DNA of 64,000 nt from Derxia gummosa DSM 723 (GTDB lineage: Bacteria > Pseudomonadota > Gammaproteobacteria > Burkholderiales > Burkholderiaceae_E), in NCBI RefSeq assembly GCF_000482785.1, contig NZ_AXWS01000008.1, positions 434,001 to 498,000 of the forward strand. Direction: 5' to 3'. The position numbers were made by a program, and so were the translations under genes. Under the pieces are notes generated by a model that made no database searches, was not told where the DNA came from, and saw only the letters and a list, made by a program, of their open reading frames with translations. Numbering within the stretch: the first letter of the stretch is position 1; each line of letters opens with the position of its first letter. This document shows, piece by piece, positions 44,637-53,149 of this stretch.

Positions 44637-46148
44637 TCACGGGGCCGGCTGTAGCGCGCGGTCCGCCGCTTGGATGGATGGTTCGTCGAGCCGGCCCGCA
44701 AGCGCTTGCAGGTTCAGCCGGTTCAGCAGCAGGTCGGCGCGGGCGCGCAGCAGTGCCAGTTCGGCGGCGGCGGCGTCGTTCTCGGCATCGAGCAGGTCGA
44801 GCGTCGTGCGGTCGCCCACCTCCAGCCCGGTGCGGGTCGCGTCGAGCCGGGCGCGGCTCGCGGTGAGCGCGGCATCGAGCGCGGCGACGCGACCGGTGCC
44901 GGCTGTCACGCCGAGCCAGGCGGCGCGAGTGGCGCGGGCGATGGTCTGGCGTGCGTTGTCGGCCTCGGCCTCGGCCTTGTCGGCGAGGTGCAGCGCCTCG
45001 GCTTCGCGCGCGGCGCGCATGCCGCCGGTGAACAGCGGCACCGTGAGCTGCACGCCGATGACCGAACTGGTGGCACTGACGGCCGAATGGCCGTAGTCGC
45101 CGTTGCCGGCGAGGCGGTCGCGGCCGGTGCGGGCGACGAGGTCGAGCGAGGGCGAGGCCCAGGCCGAGCGGGCGCGCGCGTCCTGGCGCGCGATCTCGGC
45201 GGCGGTGGCGGCGAGGGCGAGTTGCGGGTTGGCGTCGCGTGCCTCGGCGAGCCAGTGGTCGAGGGGGCCGGGGCTGTCGGTGGCGTCGAGGGACGAGGCG
45301 CCGGAAGGCGCCGCCGTCGGGCGGCCCGCCGGCGTGCCGGGCAGATGGGGCGCGAGCCGTTCGGGCGCGATGCCGGTCAGGTCGGCCAGCGCGGCGCGCG
45401 CGAGTTCGGCATTGGTCTCGGCCAGCAGCAGTTGCGCGCGCACGGCCTCGGCGCGGGCGGTGGCCTCGTGCACGTCGGTGACGGGCTTGTCGCCGAGGCG
45501 GTGGCGGTCGGCGGCTTCGACGCGGGCGCGCTCGACCGCGTCGAGCTGCCGGCGCGCGACGGTGACGGCGGCATCGGCCAGCGCGGCGTCGAGATAGCGG
45601 CTCGCGGTGCGCAGCATCGCGGCCTGGCGCGCGTCGCGCCATTGCAGATCGGCGGCGTCGGCGGCGAGGTCGAGCGCGCGGGCCTGGGCGCCGCGCTCGC
45701 CGTTCCACAGCGGCTGGCGCGCTTCGAGCGCCCAGCGGCCGCTGCTGCCGTGCCGGATGCTGGTGTCGAAGCCGACGCCCGTCGCGCTGCCGAAGCCCGG
45801 TGCGCTGAAGGCGGCGCCGCTGGTCGAGCTGTCGTTCCAGCCCGCGCCGGCCATGCCGGTGGCCACGACGGTCGGACGCCAGAGCGCCGCCGATTGCGCG
45901 CGCCGCGTGGCGCCGGCCTCGCGCGCCGCGCCGGCGGCGATCAGCTCGGCATCGTGCGTGCTGGCGGCGGTCCAGGCTTCGGCGAGCGTGGTGGCGTGCG
46001 TCGTGGATGCGCCGCCCAGCGTCATGACGAAGGCGGTCGCGAGCAGCGCGTGGCGGGCCGGCGCCCGAAAGATCGCGCAAGCCGCCGTCAGGTCGGCGTC
46101 CGCGTGCGGCCGCCTCCGCGAAAGCCGCACGCCGGATGCAACTTTCAT
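44637..46148 (-). CDS. TolC-family outer-membrane efflux channel
   Basis: The 503-residue protein is exported (signal around residues 35-52, HALLATAFVMTLGGASTTHA) and consists of the repeated helical hairpins of the outer-membrane efflux family. Clear family phrases are AALWRPTVVATG, ARQPLWNGERGAQ, ETNAELARAALADLTG, GVQLTVPLFTGG and LLDAENDAAAAELALLRARADLLLNR. It forms the outer channel for the RND pump encoded just upstream. ATG 46148 follows GAGGTG; 7 bp separate it from the upstream DUF2892 gene. Confidence 0.88.
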   Translation of the reverse strand: MKVASGVRLSRRRPHADADLTAACAIFRAPARHALLATAFVMTLGGASTTHATTLAEAWTAASTHDAELIAAGAAREAGATRRAQSAALWRPTVVATGMAGAGWNDSSTSGAAFSAPGFGSATGVGFDTSIRHGSSGRWALEARQPLWNGERGAQARALDLAADAADLQWRDARQAAMLRTASRYLDAALADAAVTVARRQLDAVERARVEAADRHRLGDKPVTDVHEATARAEAVRAQLLLAETNAELARAALADLTGIAPERLAPHLPGTPAGRPTAAPSGASSLDATDSPGPLDHWLAEARDANPQLALAATAAEIARQDARARSAWASPSLDLVARTGRDRLAGNGDYGHSAVSATSSVIGVQLTVPLFTGGMRAAREAEALHLADKAEAEADNARQTIARATRAAWLGVTAGTGRVAALDAALTASRARLDATRTGLEVGDRTTLDLLDAENDAAAAELALLRARADLLLNRLNLQALAGRLDEPSIQAADRALQPAP

Positions 46149-46155
46149 CGCCACC

Positions 46156-46365
46156 TCAGCAGCCGCCGCTCACGCCCAGCTTGCGCAGCAGGCTTTCCAT
46201 CAGGCACCACTTCGTGAGGCCGCTCTGCAGCAGGTTCAGCCCGACGAAGGCCATGAAGGCCAGCCACCATTCGCTGACGAACAGCGGGCTCTGTTGCAGG
46301 CCGAGGGCCAGGGATAGCAGCACGAAGCTGCCGGCGACGATGCGGACGATGCGCCAGGAGGTCAT
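46156..46365 (-). CDS. DUF2892 (YgaP-type) inner-membrane protein, second copy
   Basis: The 69-residue protein has two hydrophobic helices (IVRIVAGSFVLLSLALGL and WWLAFMAFVGLNLLQSGLT) and ends KWCLMESLLRKLGV, typical of DUF2892. It carries one conserved cysteine near the C-terminus. The ATG overlaps the stop of the RND pump gene, so it is co-translated with the pump. That is an unusual partner for a protein otherwise linked to sulfide and rhodanese genes. Confidence 0.83.
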   Translation of the reverse strand: MTSWRIVRIVAGSFVLLSLALGLQQSPLFVSEWWLAFMAFVGLNLLQSGLTKWCLMESLLRKLGVSGGC

Positions 46366-49300
46366 GACTTTTCTCCGCGCGCGAAGGCGCTGAAGTAGAG
46401 GAGGGGAATGACCACGAGCGTGAGCAGCGTGGAGACGAGGATGCCGAAGATCAGCGCGATCGCGAGCCCGTTGAAGATCGGGTCGTCGAGGATGAAGAAG
46501 GCGCCGAGCATCGCGGCAAGGCCGGTGAGCACGATGGGTTGCGCCCGCGTGGCGGCGGCATTGACCACCGCGCGCTCGAAGGGCACGCCGGCCGCGCGTT
46601 CGAGCTGGATGAAGTCCACCAGCAGGATCGAGTTGCGCACGATGATCCCGGCCAGCGCGATCATCCCGATCATGCTGGTGGCGGTGAACTGCGAGCCGAG
46701 CAGCGCATGGCCGGGCATCACGCCCACGAGCGTGAGCGGGATCGGCGCCATGATGATGAGCGGCACCAGATAGCTGCCGAACTGCGCCACCACCAGCAGG
46801 TAGATCAGCACGAGGCCGACCGCATAGGCGGCGCCCATGTCGCGGAAGGTGTCGTAGGTGATCTGCCATTCGCCGTCCCACTTGATCGCGTAGTCGCGCC
46901 AGGCGTCGGCGGGCGGGCGGATGAAATGCTCGACGAGCGTGCCGCCGCCGGGCGTGACGATGCGGGCAATGTCGGCGCGCATGCCGAACATGCCGTACAG
47001 CGGCGAGTCGAGCTTGCCGGCCATGTCGCCGGTCACGAACACGACGGGCAGCAGGTCCTTGTGGATCGCGGGCTGCTCGCGTTCGGTACTGCTGACGGTG
47101 ACGAGTTCGCGCAGCGGCACGAGGCCGCCGCGCGCATTGCGCAGCGGCAGTTGCAGCAGCGAATCGAGATCGCCCTGGCGCTCGGCGGGCAGGCGCAGCA
47201 CGGCCGCGACCGGCGTGCGGCTCGCGTCATGCAGCCAGGCGGCGTCCTCGCCCGCGAGGCCGGCGCGCAGCGTGGCCACCACCTCGGCCTGGGGCACGCC
47301 GGCGAGCGAGGCCTTGGCGCGGTCGATGTTCACGAGCCGGCGCGGCGCGGCGGCGAAGCTGCTGTCGTCCACATCCACCACGCCGTCGGTGCGCTCGAAC
47401 ACGGCGCGCACCTGCTTCGCGACCGCGCGGCGGCCGTCGGCGTCGGGGCCGGTGATCTCGGCCACGATGGGCGCGAGCACCGGCGGGCCGGGCGGCACTT
47501 CCACCAGCTTCACGTTGGCGCCGAAGCGCGCGCCGATGGCTTGCAGCGCCGGCCGCTCGCGGGTGGCGATGGCATGGCTTTGCAGCTTGCGGTGGTGCTT
47601 GTCGGTCAGGTTGACCTGGATGTCGCCCATCTCGGCGCTGGCGCGCAGGTAGTACTGGCGCACGAGGCCGTTGAAGTTGATGGGCGCGGCGGTGCCGGCA
47701 TAGCTCTGCCAGTCGGTCACCTCGGGCACGGTGGCCAGATGCGCGCCCAGCTCGCGCAGCACGGCGGCGGTCTGCTCGACCGGCGTGCCGGCCGGCATGT
47801 CCACGACGATCTGGAATTCGCTCTTGTTGTCGAAGGGCAGCATCTTGAGCTGCACGAGGCCGAGCACCGGCAGCGCCACCGACAGCCCGACCAGCCCCGC
47901 GATGCCGAGGCCGAGCAGGCGCCGGTTGCGGCTGCCCGAACGCACGTCGAGGAACGGCGCGAACAGGCGGCGGAAGAACGGGTCGAGCCGCGCGGCCAGG
48001 CCGGTGGGCGTGGCATGCAGGCCGTCGCTGGGCGCGGCTTCGGCCGGGCCAGCAGCATCGCCTGCAAGCGCTTGCGAGCCGCCGCCGTGCGTCTTCATCC
48101 ACTTGCCCGACAGCCAGGGCGTGACCACGAAGGCCACCGCCAGCGATAGCAGCATGCCCATGCTCGCGTTGATCGGGATAGGGCCCATGTACGGCCCCAT
48201 GAGGCCGCTCACGAAGGCCATCGGCAGCAGCGCCGCGATGACGGTGAGCGTGGCGAGGATGGTCGGCCCGCCAACTTCATCGACTGCGCCGGGAATGATC
48301 TGCGCGAGCGTGCGACCCGGATGCAGCGCCTGGTGGCGATGGATGTTCTCCACCACGACGATCGCGTCGTCCACCAGGATGCCGATCGAAAAGATCAGCG
48401 CGAACAGGCTCACCCGGTTGAGCGTGAAGCCCCAGGCCCAGGACGCGAACAGCGTCACGGTGAGCGTCAGCACCACCGCCGCGCCGACGATGGCGGCCTC
48501 GCGCCGGCCGAGTGCGATGAACACCAGCGCCACGACCGAGGCGGTGGCGAACATGAGCTTCTGGATCAGCTTGACCGCCTTGTCGTTGGCGGTCGCGCCG
48601 TAGTTGCGCGTGACGCTCAGTTCGACGCCGGCCGGGATGACGGTATTGCGCAGCGCGTCGGCGCGGGCGATGACGGCGTCGGCCACGTCGATCGCGTTCT
48701 CGCCGGGCTTCTTAGTGATGGCGATTGTGATGGCCGGCACTTCCTGCGCGGTGGCGTTCTCGCCGGGAGAGCCGTCGGCCCGCGGATTGGCGGCCGGCAA
48801 GGTCGGCTGAGCGCCAGCCGCCGTGACAGCGCTTGCATCGCGGCGGCCGTACCAGACCATGCGCGTCGCCGGCAGCGGCCCGTCGCGCACCTCGGCCACG
48901 TCGCGAAGATGTACCGGGCGGCCGTCGCGCGCGGCGACGACGAGGTCCGCCACATCGTCGGCATCGCGCAGGAAGGGGCCGGCCTCGATCGCGATGGCGC
49001 GGTTGCCGGTCACGAGTTCGCCGGCCGGCGCGCCCGCGCTGGCCGACTGGAGCGCCCGGCGCAGATCGCCCACCGCGAGGCCGGCGCCCGCGAGCCGTTC
49101 CGGATCGAGCTCGACCACCACCGCGCGGCCCGGCCCGCCGATCGTCCACACGTCGCGCGTGCCGGGCACGCGCTTGAGGTCGGTCTCGATGCTGTGCGCG
49201 ATCTGCTCCAGCGCGAAGGCGCCGGTGGCCGGATCGGCCGAATGCAGCGTCAGGCTCACGATCGGCACATCGTCGATGCCCTTGGGCTTGATGACCGGCG

Positions 49301-49763
49301 GCAGCACGCCCAGGCCCTGCGGCAGCCAGTCGGCGTTGCTCGACACCGCGTCATGCAGCCGCACCAGCGCCTCGCTGCGCGCCACGCCCACCTTGAATTG
49401 CACCGTCAGCACCGCGACGCCCGGCCGCGATACCGACATCACATGCTCGACGCCCGGCATGCGCGACAGCACCTGCTCGGCCGGCGTCGCGAGCTTGGCC
49501 TCGACATCGGCCACCGACGCGCCCGGCCAGCCGACGAAGACATTGGCCATCGTCACGTCGATCTGCGGCTCCTCCTCGCGCGGCGTGACCAGCACCGCGA
49601 ACACGCCGAGCAGCAGCGCCACGAGCGCGAGCAGCGGCGTGATGCGCGCCTGCTGGAAGAAGCCGGCGATGCGGCCCGACACGCCGAGGGGCGCATCGGC
49701 CCCGGCGGCGCGCTTGTCGGCGGGCGAGGGCAGGGCGCCGTCGCGCGGATTGCGATCGTCCAT
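46362..49763 (-). CDS. RND-family inner-membrane efflux pump
   Basis: The 1133-residue protein has the RND layout of two times six transmembrane segments and two large periplasmic loops. Helix 4 carries the paired aspartates in IFSIGILVDDAIVVVENIHR, the proton pathway of drug-type (HAE) pumps. FVGWPGASVADVEAKLATPA near the N-terminus and LALFSIGI-like segments also fit. An unusual Thr/Gly-rich loop with GAQPTLPAANPRADG lies before TM2. It should export a hydrophobic or reactive sulfur compound, given its neighbours, but the substrate is not known. It lies 7 bp from the MFP gene. Confidence 0.9.
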   Translation of the reverse strand: MDDRNPRDGALPSPADKRAAGADAPLGVSGRIAGFFQQARITPLLALVALLLGVFAVLVTPREEEPQIDVTMANVFVGWPGASVADVEAKLATPAEQVLSRMPGVEHVMSVSRPGVAVLTVQFKVGVARSEALVRLHDAVSSNADWLPQGLGVLPPVIKPKGIDDVPIVSLTLHSADPATGAFALEQIAHSIETDLKRVPGTRDVWTIGGPGRAVVVELDPERLAGAGLAVGDLRRALQSASAGAPAGELVTGNRAIAIEAGPFLRDADDVADLVVAARDGRPVHLRDVAEVRDGPLPATRMVWYGRRDASAVTAAGAQPTLPAANPRADGSPGENATAQEVPAITIAITKKPGENAIDVADAVIARADALRNTVIPAGVELSVTRNYGATANDKAVKLIQKLMFATASVVALVFIALGRREAAIVGAAVVLTLTVTLFASWAWGFTLNRVSLFALIFSIGILVDDAIVVVENIHRHQALHPGRTLAQIIPGAVDEVGGPTILATLTVIAALLPMAFVSGLMGPYMGPIPINASMGMLLSLAVAFVVTPWLSGKWMKTHGGGSQALAGDAAGPAEAAPSDGLHATPTGLAARLDPFFRRLFAPFLDVRSGSRNRRLLGLGIAGLVGLSVALPVLGLVQLKMLPFDNKSEFQIVVDMPAGTPVEQTAAVLRELGAHLATVPEVTDWQSYAGTAAPINFNGLVRQYYLRASAEMGDIQVNLTDKHHRKLQSHAIATRERPALQAIGARFGANVKLVEVPPGPPVLAPIVAEITGPDADGRRAVAKQVRAVFERTDGVVDVDDSSFAAAPRRLVNIDRAKASLAGVPQAEVVATLRAGLAGEDAAWLHDASRTPVAAVLRLPAERQGDLDSLLQLPLRNARGGLVPLRELVTVSSTEREQPAIHKDLLPVVFVTGDMAGKLDSPLYGMFGMRADIARIVTPGGGTLVEHFIRPPADAWRDYAIKWDGEWQITYDTFRDMGAAYAVGLVLIYLLVVAQFGSYLVPLIIMAPIPLTLVGVMPGHALLGSQFTATSMIGMIALAGIIVRNSILLVDFIQLERAAGVPFERAVVNAAATRAQPIVLTGLAAMLGAFFILDDPIFNGLAIALIFGILVSTLLTLVVIPLLYFSAFARGEKS

Positions 49764-49770
49764 CGCCACC

Positions 49771-51024
49771 TCAGCGCAGGCGGGCGGCGGCCTGCGGGTC
49801 GAGCGCCACGCGCTCGCCGGCCGACACGCCGCTCAGGATCTCGATCTCGCCGTCGCCGGCCGGGCGGCCGGTGCGCACCTGGCGCAGCAGCGGCCGGCCA
49901 TCGGCGCCGATCACGTACACGGCGGCGATCTCGGCGCGGCGCACGACGGCCGGGGCGGGCACGACGAGGCGCGCGGGCGGAACAATCGGGGCGCCGGCCG
50001 CCCTTGCCGCCGCCGGGCCGGCCGCGATCGCCGGCAGCGCGGAGGGCGTCGCCGAGGGCATCGCGCCCGCCGCGCCCGCGCCGGCAGCCTCGTCGGCATG
50101 CGGGGTCGCGCCCAGCAGCGTCACGCGCGCATACATGCCCGGCAGCGCCCCCGGCGTCGCAGGCAGGTCGAGCCGCACGTCGGCCGTGTGCGTGGCCGGA
50201 TCGACGCTCGGCAGCAGGGTCGCGCGCAGCGGCGTGATGGCGCCGTCGATGCCTGCGATCTCGACCGTGAAGCGCGGCTGGCCGCCGAGACGGGCAAGCC
50301 GGCCGGCCGGCAGCGCGGCGGTCACGCGCAGGTGCGACGGGTCGTACAGCACGAACAGCGGCCGGCCGGGCAGGGCCATGTCGCCCAGCGCGACGGGCAC
50401 CTCGGCCACCACGCCGGCATAGGGCGCCGTCACCGCGTGCAGGCCGGTCTGGGTGCGCGCCACGCCGGCCTGGGCCAGCTGGGCATCGGCAGCGGCGCGC
50501 GCCGACTTGTATTGCGCCTCGGCGCGGTCGAGCGCGGCCTGGCTGATGTACTGCTTCGAGAACAGCGCGCGCTGGCGCTCGACCTCGCGCGTGGCGGCGT
50601 CGAGCGCGGCGCGCGCCGCCACGACCTGAGCGTCGCTGGCGACCGCCGTCTGCTCGGCGCTGCGCGCATCGACGCGCGCCAGCAGCTGGCCGGCGGCCAC
50701 GCGGTCGCCCGCCTTGACCGCGAGTGCGACGATCGAACCCGGCACCTGGGCCGCGATCACGCTCCGCCGTACCGCCTCGACCATGCCTTCGGCGGCGAGC
50801 GGCGCGCTGCCGTCGAGCGCGCGCACCGGCGCGGTGGCGAGGCGGCCGGTGGCGTCGCCGGCGGTCGAGGAGGCCGGATTGCCGGTTCGCGCGCCGGACG
50901 CGGACGCCGCCGGCCCGAGGGGCGTGGCGGCCGGCTCGGCCAGCGCCGACCGGACCGCCAGCGCGGTCAGCAGCGCCAGCGCCAGCGTCCTGGCGCGGCG
51001 GCGTGAAGGAAGCGGATTCGTCAT
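49771..51024 (-). CDS. RND membrane-fusion (HlyD/AcrA-type) subunit
   Basis: The 417-residue periplasmic adaptor has a signal peptide (LALALLTALAVRSALA), a low-complexity linker, the lipoyl half-motif QVPGSIVALAVKAGDRVAAGQLLARVD (only the family phrase; about residues 92-118), a helical hairpin with YISQAALDRAE, and TAPYAGVVAEV in the second lipoyl half. It bridges the RND pump and TolC. It is the first gene of the leftward transcript, 153 bp from the divergent ArsR gene, whose product probably represses it. Confidence 0.88.
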   Translation of the reverse strand: MTNPLPSRRRARTLALALLTALAVRSALAEPAATPLGPAASASGARTGNPASSTAGDATGRLATAPVRALDGSAPLAAEGMVEAVRRSVIAAQVPGSIVALAVKAGDRVAAGQLLARVDARSAEQTAVASDAQVVAARAALDAATREVERQRALFSKQYISQAALDRAEAQYKSARAAADAQLAQAGVARTQTGLHAVTAPYAGVVAEVPVALGDMALPGRPLFVLYDPSHLRVTAALPAGRLARLGGQPRFTVEIAGIDGAITPLRATLLPSVDPATHTADVRLDLPATPGALPGMYARVTLLGATPHADEAAGAGAAGAMPSATPSALPAIAAGPAAARAAGAPIVPPARLVVPAPAVVRRAEIAAVYVIGADGRPLLRQVRTGRPAGDGEIEILSGVSAGERVALDPQAAARLR

Positions 51025-51070
51025 GTTCCCGAGGCCGCGCGGGGCTGGCCGGAATGAAAGGTCGAATTTA

Positions 51071-51086
51071 GTATTTAATCAAGTAC
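51071..51086. promoter_or_regulatory. Candidate ArsR operator and divergent promoter
   Basis: GTATTTAATCAAGTAC is an imperfect palindrome (12 of 16 symmetric positions) in an AT-rich patch (51061-51120) between the divergent MFP and ArsR genes. AT-rich dyads are the usual targets of BigR/ArsR repressors that sit within sulfide operons. A leftward -10 element probably overlaps it. Confidence 0.5.
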
Positions 51087-51177
51087 GCAAATAGTCAATG
51101 AGATGAATGAGCAAATGCGATGTCCAGCGGCGCCGTCCGGCATCATCGGCGGCTCGTCATCACCCGAAGAAGCCGCC

Positions 51178-51588
51178 ATGCCCAACCTGCCGCCCGAGGC
51201 GATGGAACAGGTCGCCGCCTATTTCCAGGCGCTGGCCGAGCCCACGCGCCTGCTCATCCTCAATCTGCTGCGCGACGGCGAGCGCAACGTGGGCGAGCTG
51301 GCCGAGCAGTGCGGATGCAGCTCGGCCAACGTCTCGCGTCATCTGTCGCTGCTGATGCGCCACGGCTTCGTGGTGCGCGAGGGGCGCGGCACGAGCGTGT
51401 ACTACCGGATCGCCGATGCCTCGGTGTACGCGCTGTGCGATCTGGTGTGCGGAAACATCGCGCGCCAGCTCGATCAGCGCGCGCGCAGCCATGCGGCCTT
51501 TGCCTCGGCCAACGCGGCGGGCGCGAGCGGCGCCGGGACCGACGACGGCGAAGCCGCGCCGGCCCGCGCCACGCCCGACGCCGGCTGA
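51178..51588 (+). CDS. ArsR/SmtB-family repressor (BigR/SqrR-like candidate)
   Basis: The winged helix is standard: FQALAEPTRLLILNLLRDGE, then the recognition region CGCSSANVSRHLSLLMRHG and RGTSVYYRI. Cysteines occur in QCGCSS next to the recognition helix and in LCDLVCGN in the last helix. That arrangement would let two cysteines form a disulfide or polysulfide bridge, as in the persulfide sensors BigR and SqrR. The sensing mode is inferred. ATG 51178 gives a family-like start; an earlier frame from 51103 adds 25 unconserved residues. It is divergent from the efflux genes and 13 bp before the TauE gene. Confidence 0.82.
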   Translation: MPNLPPEAMEQVAAYFQALAEPTRLLILNLLRDGERNVGELAEQCGCSSANVSRHLSLLMRHGFVVREGRGTSVYYRIADASVYALCDLVCGNIARQLDQRARSHAAFASANAAGASGAGTDDGEAAPARATPDAG

Positions 51589-51601
51589 CGGACGCGCGCC
51601 G

Positions 51602-52393
51602 ATGCTGATGCCGCTTGCCTTCGGCGCCGTGATCGGCGCGGTCATGGGCCTGACCGGCGCGGGCGGCGGCATCCTGGCCGTGCCGGCGCTGGTGGTCGGA
51701 CTGGGCTTCTCGATGCAGGAAGCGGCGCCGATCGCGCTGCTGTCGGTGGCGGTGGCGGCCTGGATCGGCACCGCGCAGGCGCTGTCGGCCGGGCATGCGC
51801 GCTATCGCGCCGCGACCGTCATGGCGCTGGCCGGGCTGCCGCTGTCGGGGCTGGGCGCGCTGCTCGCGCATGAACTGCCGCAGCGGGCGCTGATGCTTGT
51901 GTTCGCCGCGATCATGTTCGTATCGGCCGGGCGGGCGCTGCTGCAACGACGCCAGGCCGCGAGCGGAGCGCCCGCGCGGCCGGCGCGGCTCGATCCGGCC
52001 ACCGGCCGCTTCGTCTGGACGCGGCCGACGCTCACGACCATCGCCGGCATCGGCGCGCTCACGGGCTTCATGACCGGCCTGCTCGGCGTGGGCGGCGGCT
52101 TCGTGATGGTGCCGACGCTGCGCCGCTTCACGCCGCTGACCATGCATGGCGTGGTCGGCACCTCGCTCATGGTGCAGGCGCTGGTGGCGAGCGGCACGGT
52201 CACGGTGGCGCTGGCGCGCGGGGCGGCGCTGCCGTGGTCGCAGGGGCTGGTGTTCACGAGCGGCACGGTGGCGGGGCTGGTCGCGGGGCGGCTGCTCAAC
52301 CGGCGCTGGTCGGCCGCGCGGCTGGAGACGGCCTTCACCGTGCTGGTCGTGGTGGTGGCGCTGCTCATGGTGGGCAAGGCGCTGGCGCTCTGA
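51602..52393 (+). CDS. TauE/SafE-family sulfite or sulfur-compound exporter
   Basis: The 263-residue protein has eight predicted membrane segments and the family motifs GAVMGLTGAGGGILAVPALV in the first half and MTGLLGVGGGFVMVPTLR in the second. TauE/SafE proteins export small sulfur-containing anions such as sulfite or sulfoacetate; a member is part of the classical BigR operon. It is transcribed with the ArsR gene and completes the sulfide module by removing oxidised sulfur. The exact substrate cannot be read from sequence. Confidence 0.87.
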   Translation: MLMPLAFGAVIGAVMGLTGAGGGILAVPALVVGLGFSMQEAAPIALLSVAVAAWIGTAQALSAGHARYRAATVMALAGLPLSGLGALLAHELPQRALMLVFAAIMFVSAGRALLQRRQAASGAPARPARLDPATGRFVWTRPTLTTIAGIGALTGFMTGLLGVGGGFVMVPTLRRFTPLTMHGVVGTSLMVQALVASGTVTVALARGAALPWSQGLVFTSGTVAGLVAGRLLNRRWSAARLETAFTVLVVVVALLMVGKALAL

Positions 52394-52512
52394 GCGGGCG
52401 GCGACCGGTCAAGCGACGACCCGGTGCGTAACGGTTATGTGTTTGACGCCCGGTGAGCGGGCGCGAAGAGTGGCGGCCGGTCTTCCCGTTCTTCTTCTGC
52501 CCGCCGCGAGCC

Positions 52513-52977
52513 ATGTCCGCCCGTTCCCGCCTGTCTGCATGTCTGTCCGGCCGATGGCGAGCGTTGCTGTTGGTCGGGAGGTCGTCGCGCCTGCGCCCGG
52601 CCCAGATGGGCGACGCGCCGGCCGAGGCACGGGCGGAGCCGCGGGTGGCCGATGCCGACACGCCCGGCGGGCCGGCGGCGGGCACGCCAGCGCCGCTCGC
52701 CGCGTCGGCGGCCCACACCGCCGACGGGTTGACATTCGACGCGCCGCGCGCGGTCGGCCGCTGGGTGCGGCTGCGCGTGAGCGACCCGGCCGGCATCCGG
52801 ATGGTGTTCATGATCGAGCTGCGCGGCCTGCGCGCCTTCCGCCGCCACGAAGCCCTGCTGCGCGCCCTCTGCGCCCACCGCTTCGCCACCGACCGCGAGA
52901 CCCTGCTCGGCAGCGTCATCACCGCCGAGGCCATCGCTGCCGCCCAGGCCGCGCCGGGCGAGGCCGGACGCGGCTGA
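52513..52977 (+). CDS. Hypothetical protein
   Basis: The C-terminal two thirds have very strong host codon bias and read sensibly (GRWVRLRVSDPAGIRMVFMI and RRHEALLRALCAHRFATD), so it is likely a real gene of about 154 residues. The N-terminus is uncertain: ATG 52513 gives an Arg-rich start with some hydrophobic residues, and the frame is open up to 52453. No family is recognised. Neighbouring genes do not suggest a role. Confidence 0.5.
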   Translation: MSARSRLSACLSGRWRALLLVGRSSRLRPAQMGDAPAEARAEPRVADADTPGGPAAGTPAPLAASAAHTADGLTFDAPRAVGRWVRLRVSDPAGIRMVFMIELRGLRAFRRHEALLRALCAHRFATDRETLLGSVITAEAIAAAQAAPGEAGRG

Positions 52978-53129
52978 GCCGACCGCTTTCCGCCCGCCGT
53001 CTCGCGGCCCCGGACCCGACTGCCTCACGTCCTTCTGCTCAGGCCGCACCACGCGCCGCCCCGGGCGCGACGGGTCATTCCCAGGTTTTTCCCCGCGCCG
53101 TCCGCCTGCGGATAGAATCGCGCTTCAAC

Positions 53130-53140
53130 TTGTCAGACAA
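53130..53140. promoter_or_regulatory. Operator-like palindrome TTGTCAGACAA before the glycolate operon
   Basis: An 11-bp perfect palindrome ends 9 bases before the start of the GntR-type gene. It resembles recognition sites of FadR-subfamily regulators. A TAGAAT at 53113-53118 is a possible -10 element just ahead. This supports autoregulation of the operon. Nothing else stands out in 52978-53112. Confidence 0.6.
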
Positions 53141-53149
53141 CCAGGTCAC

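Noticed and set aside
46539-50237. Long plus-strand frames opposite the RND pump and adaptor genes
   Set aside because: They have shadow composition and no ribosome site or domain; the minus-strand RND and MFP genes are fully conserved.
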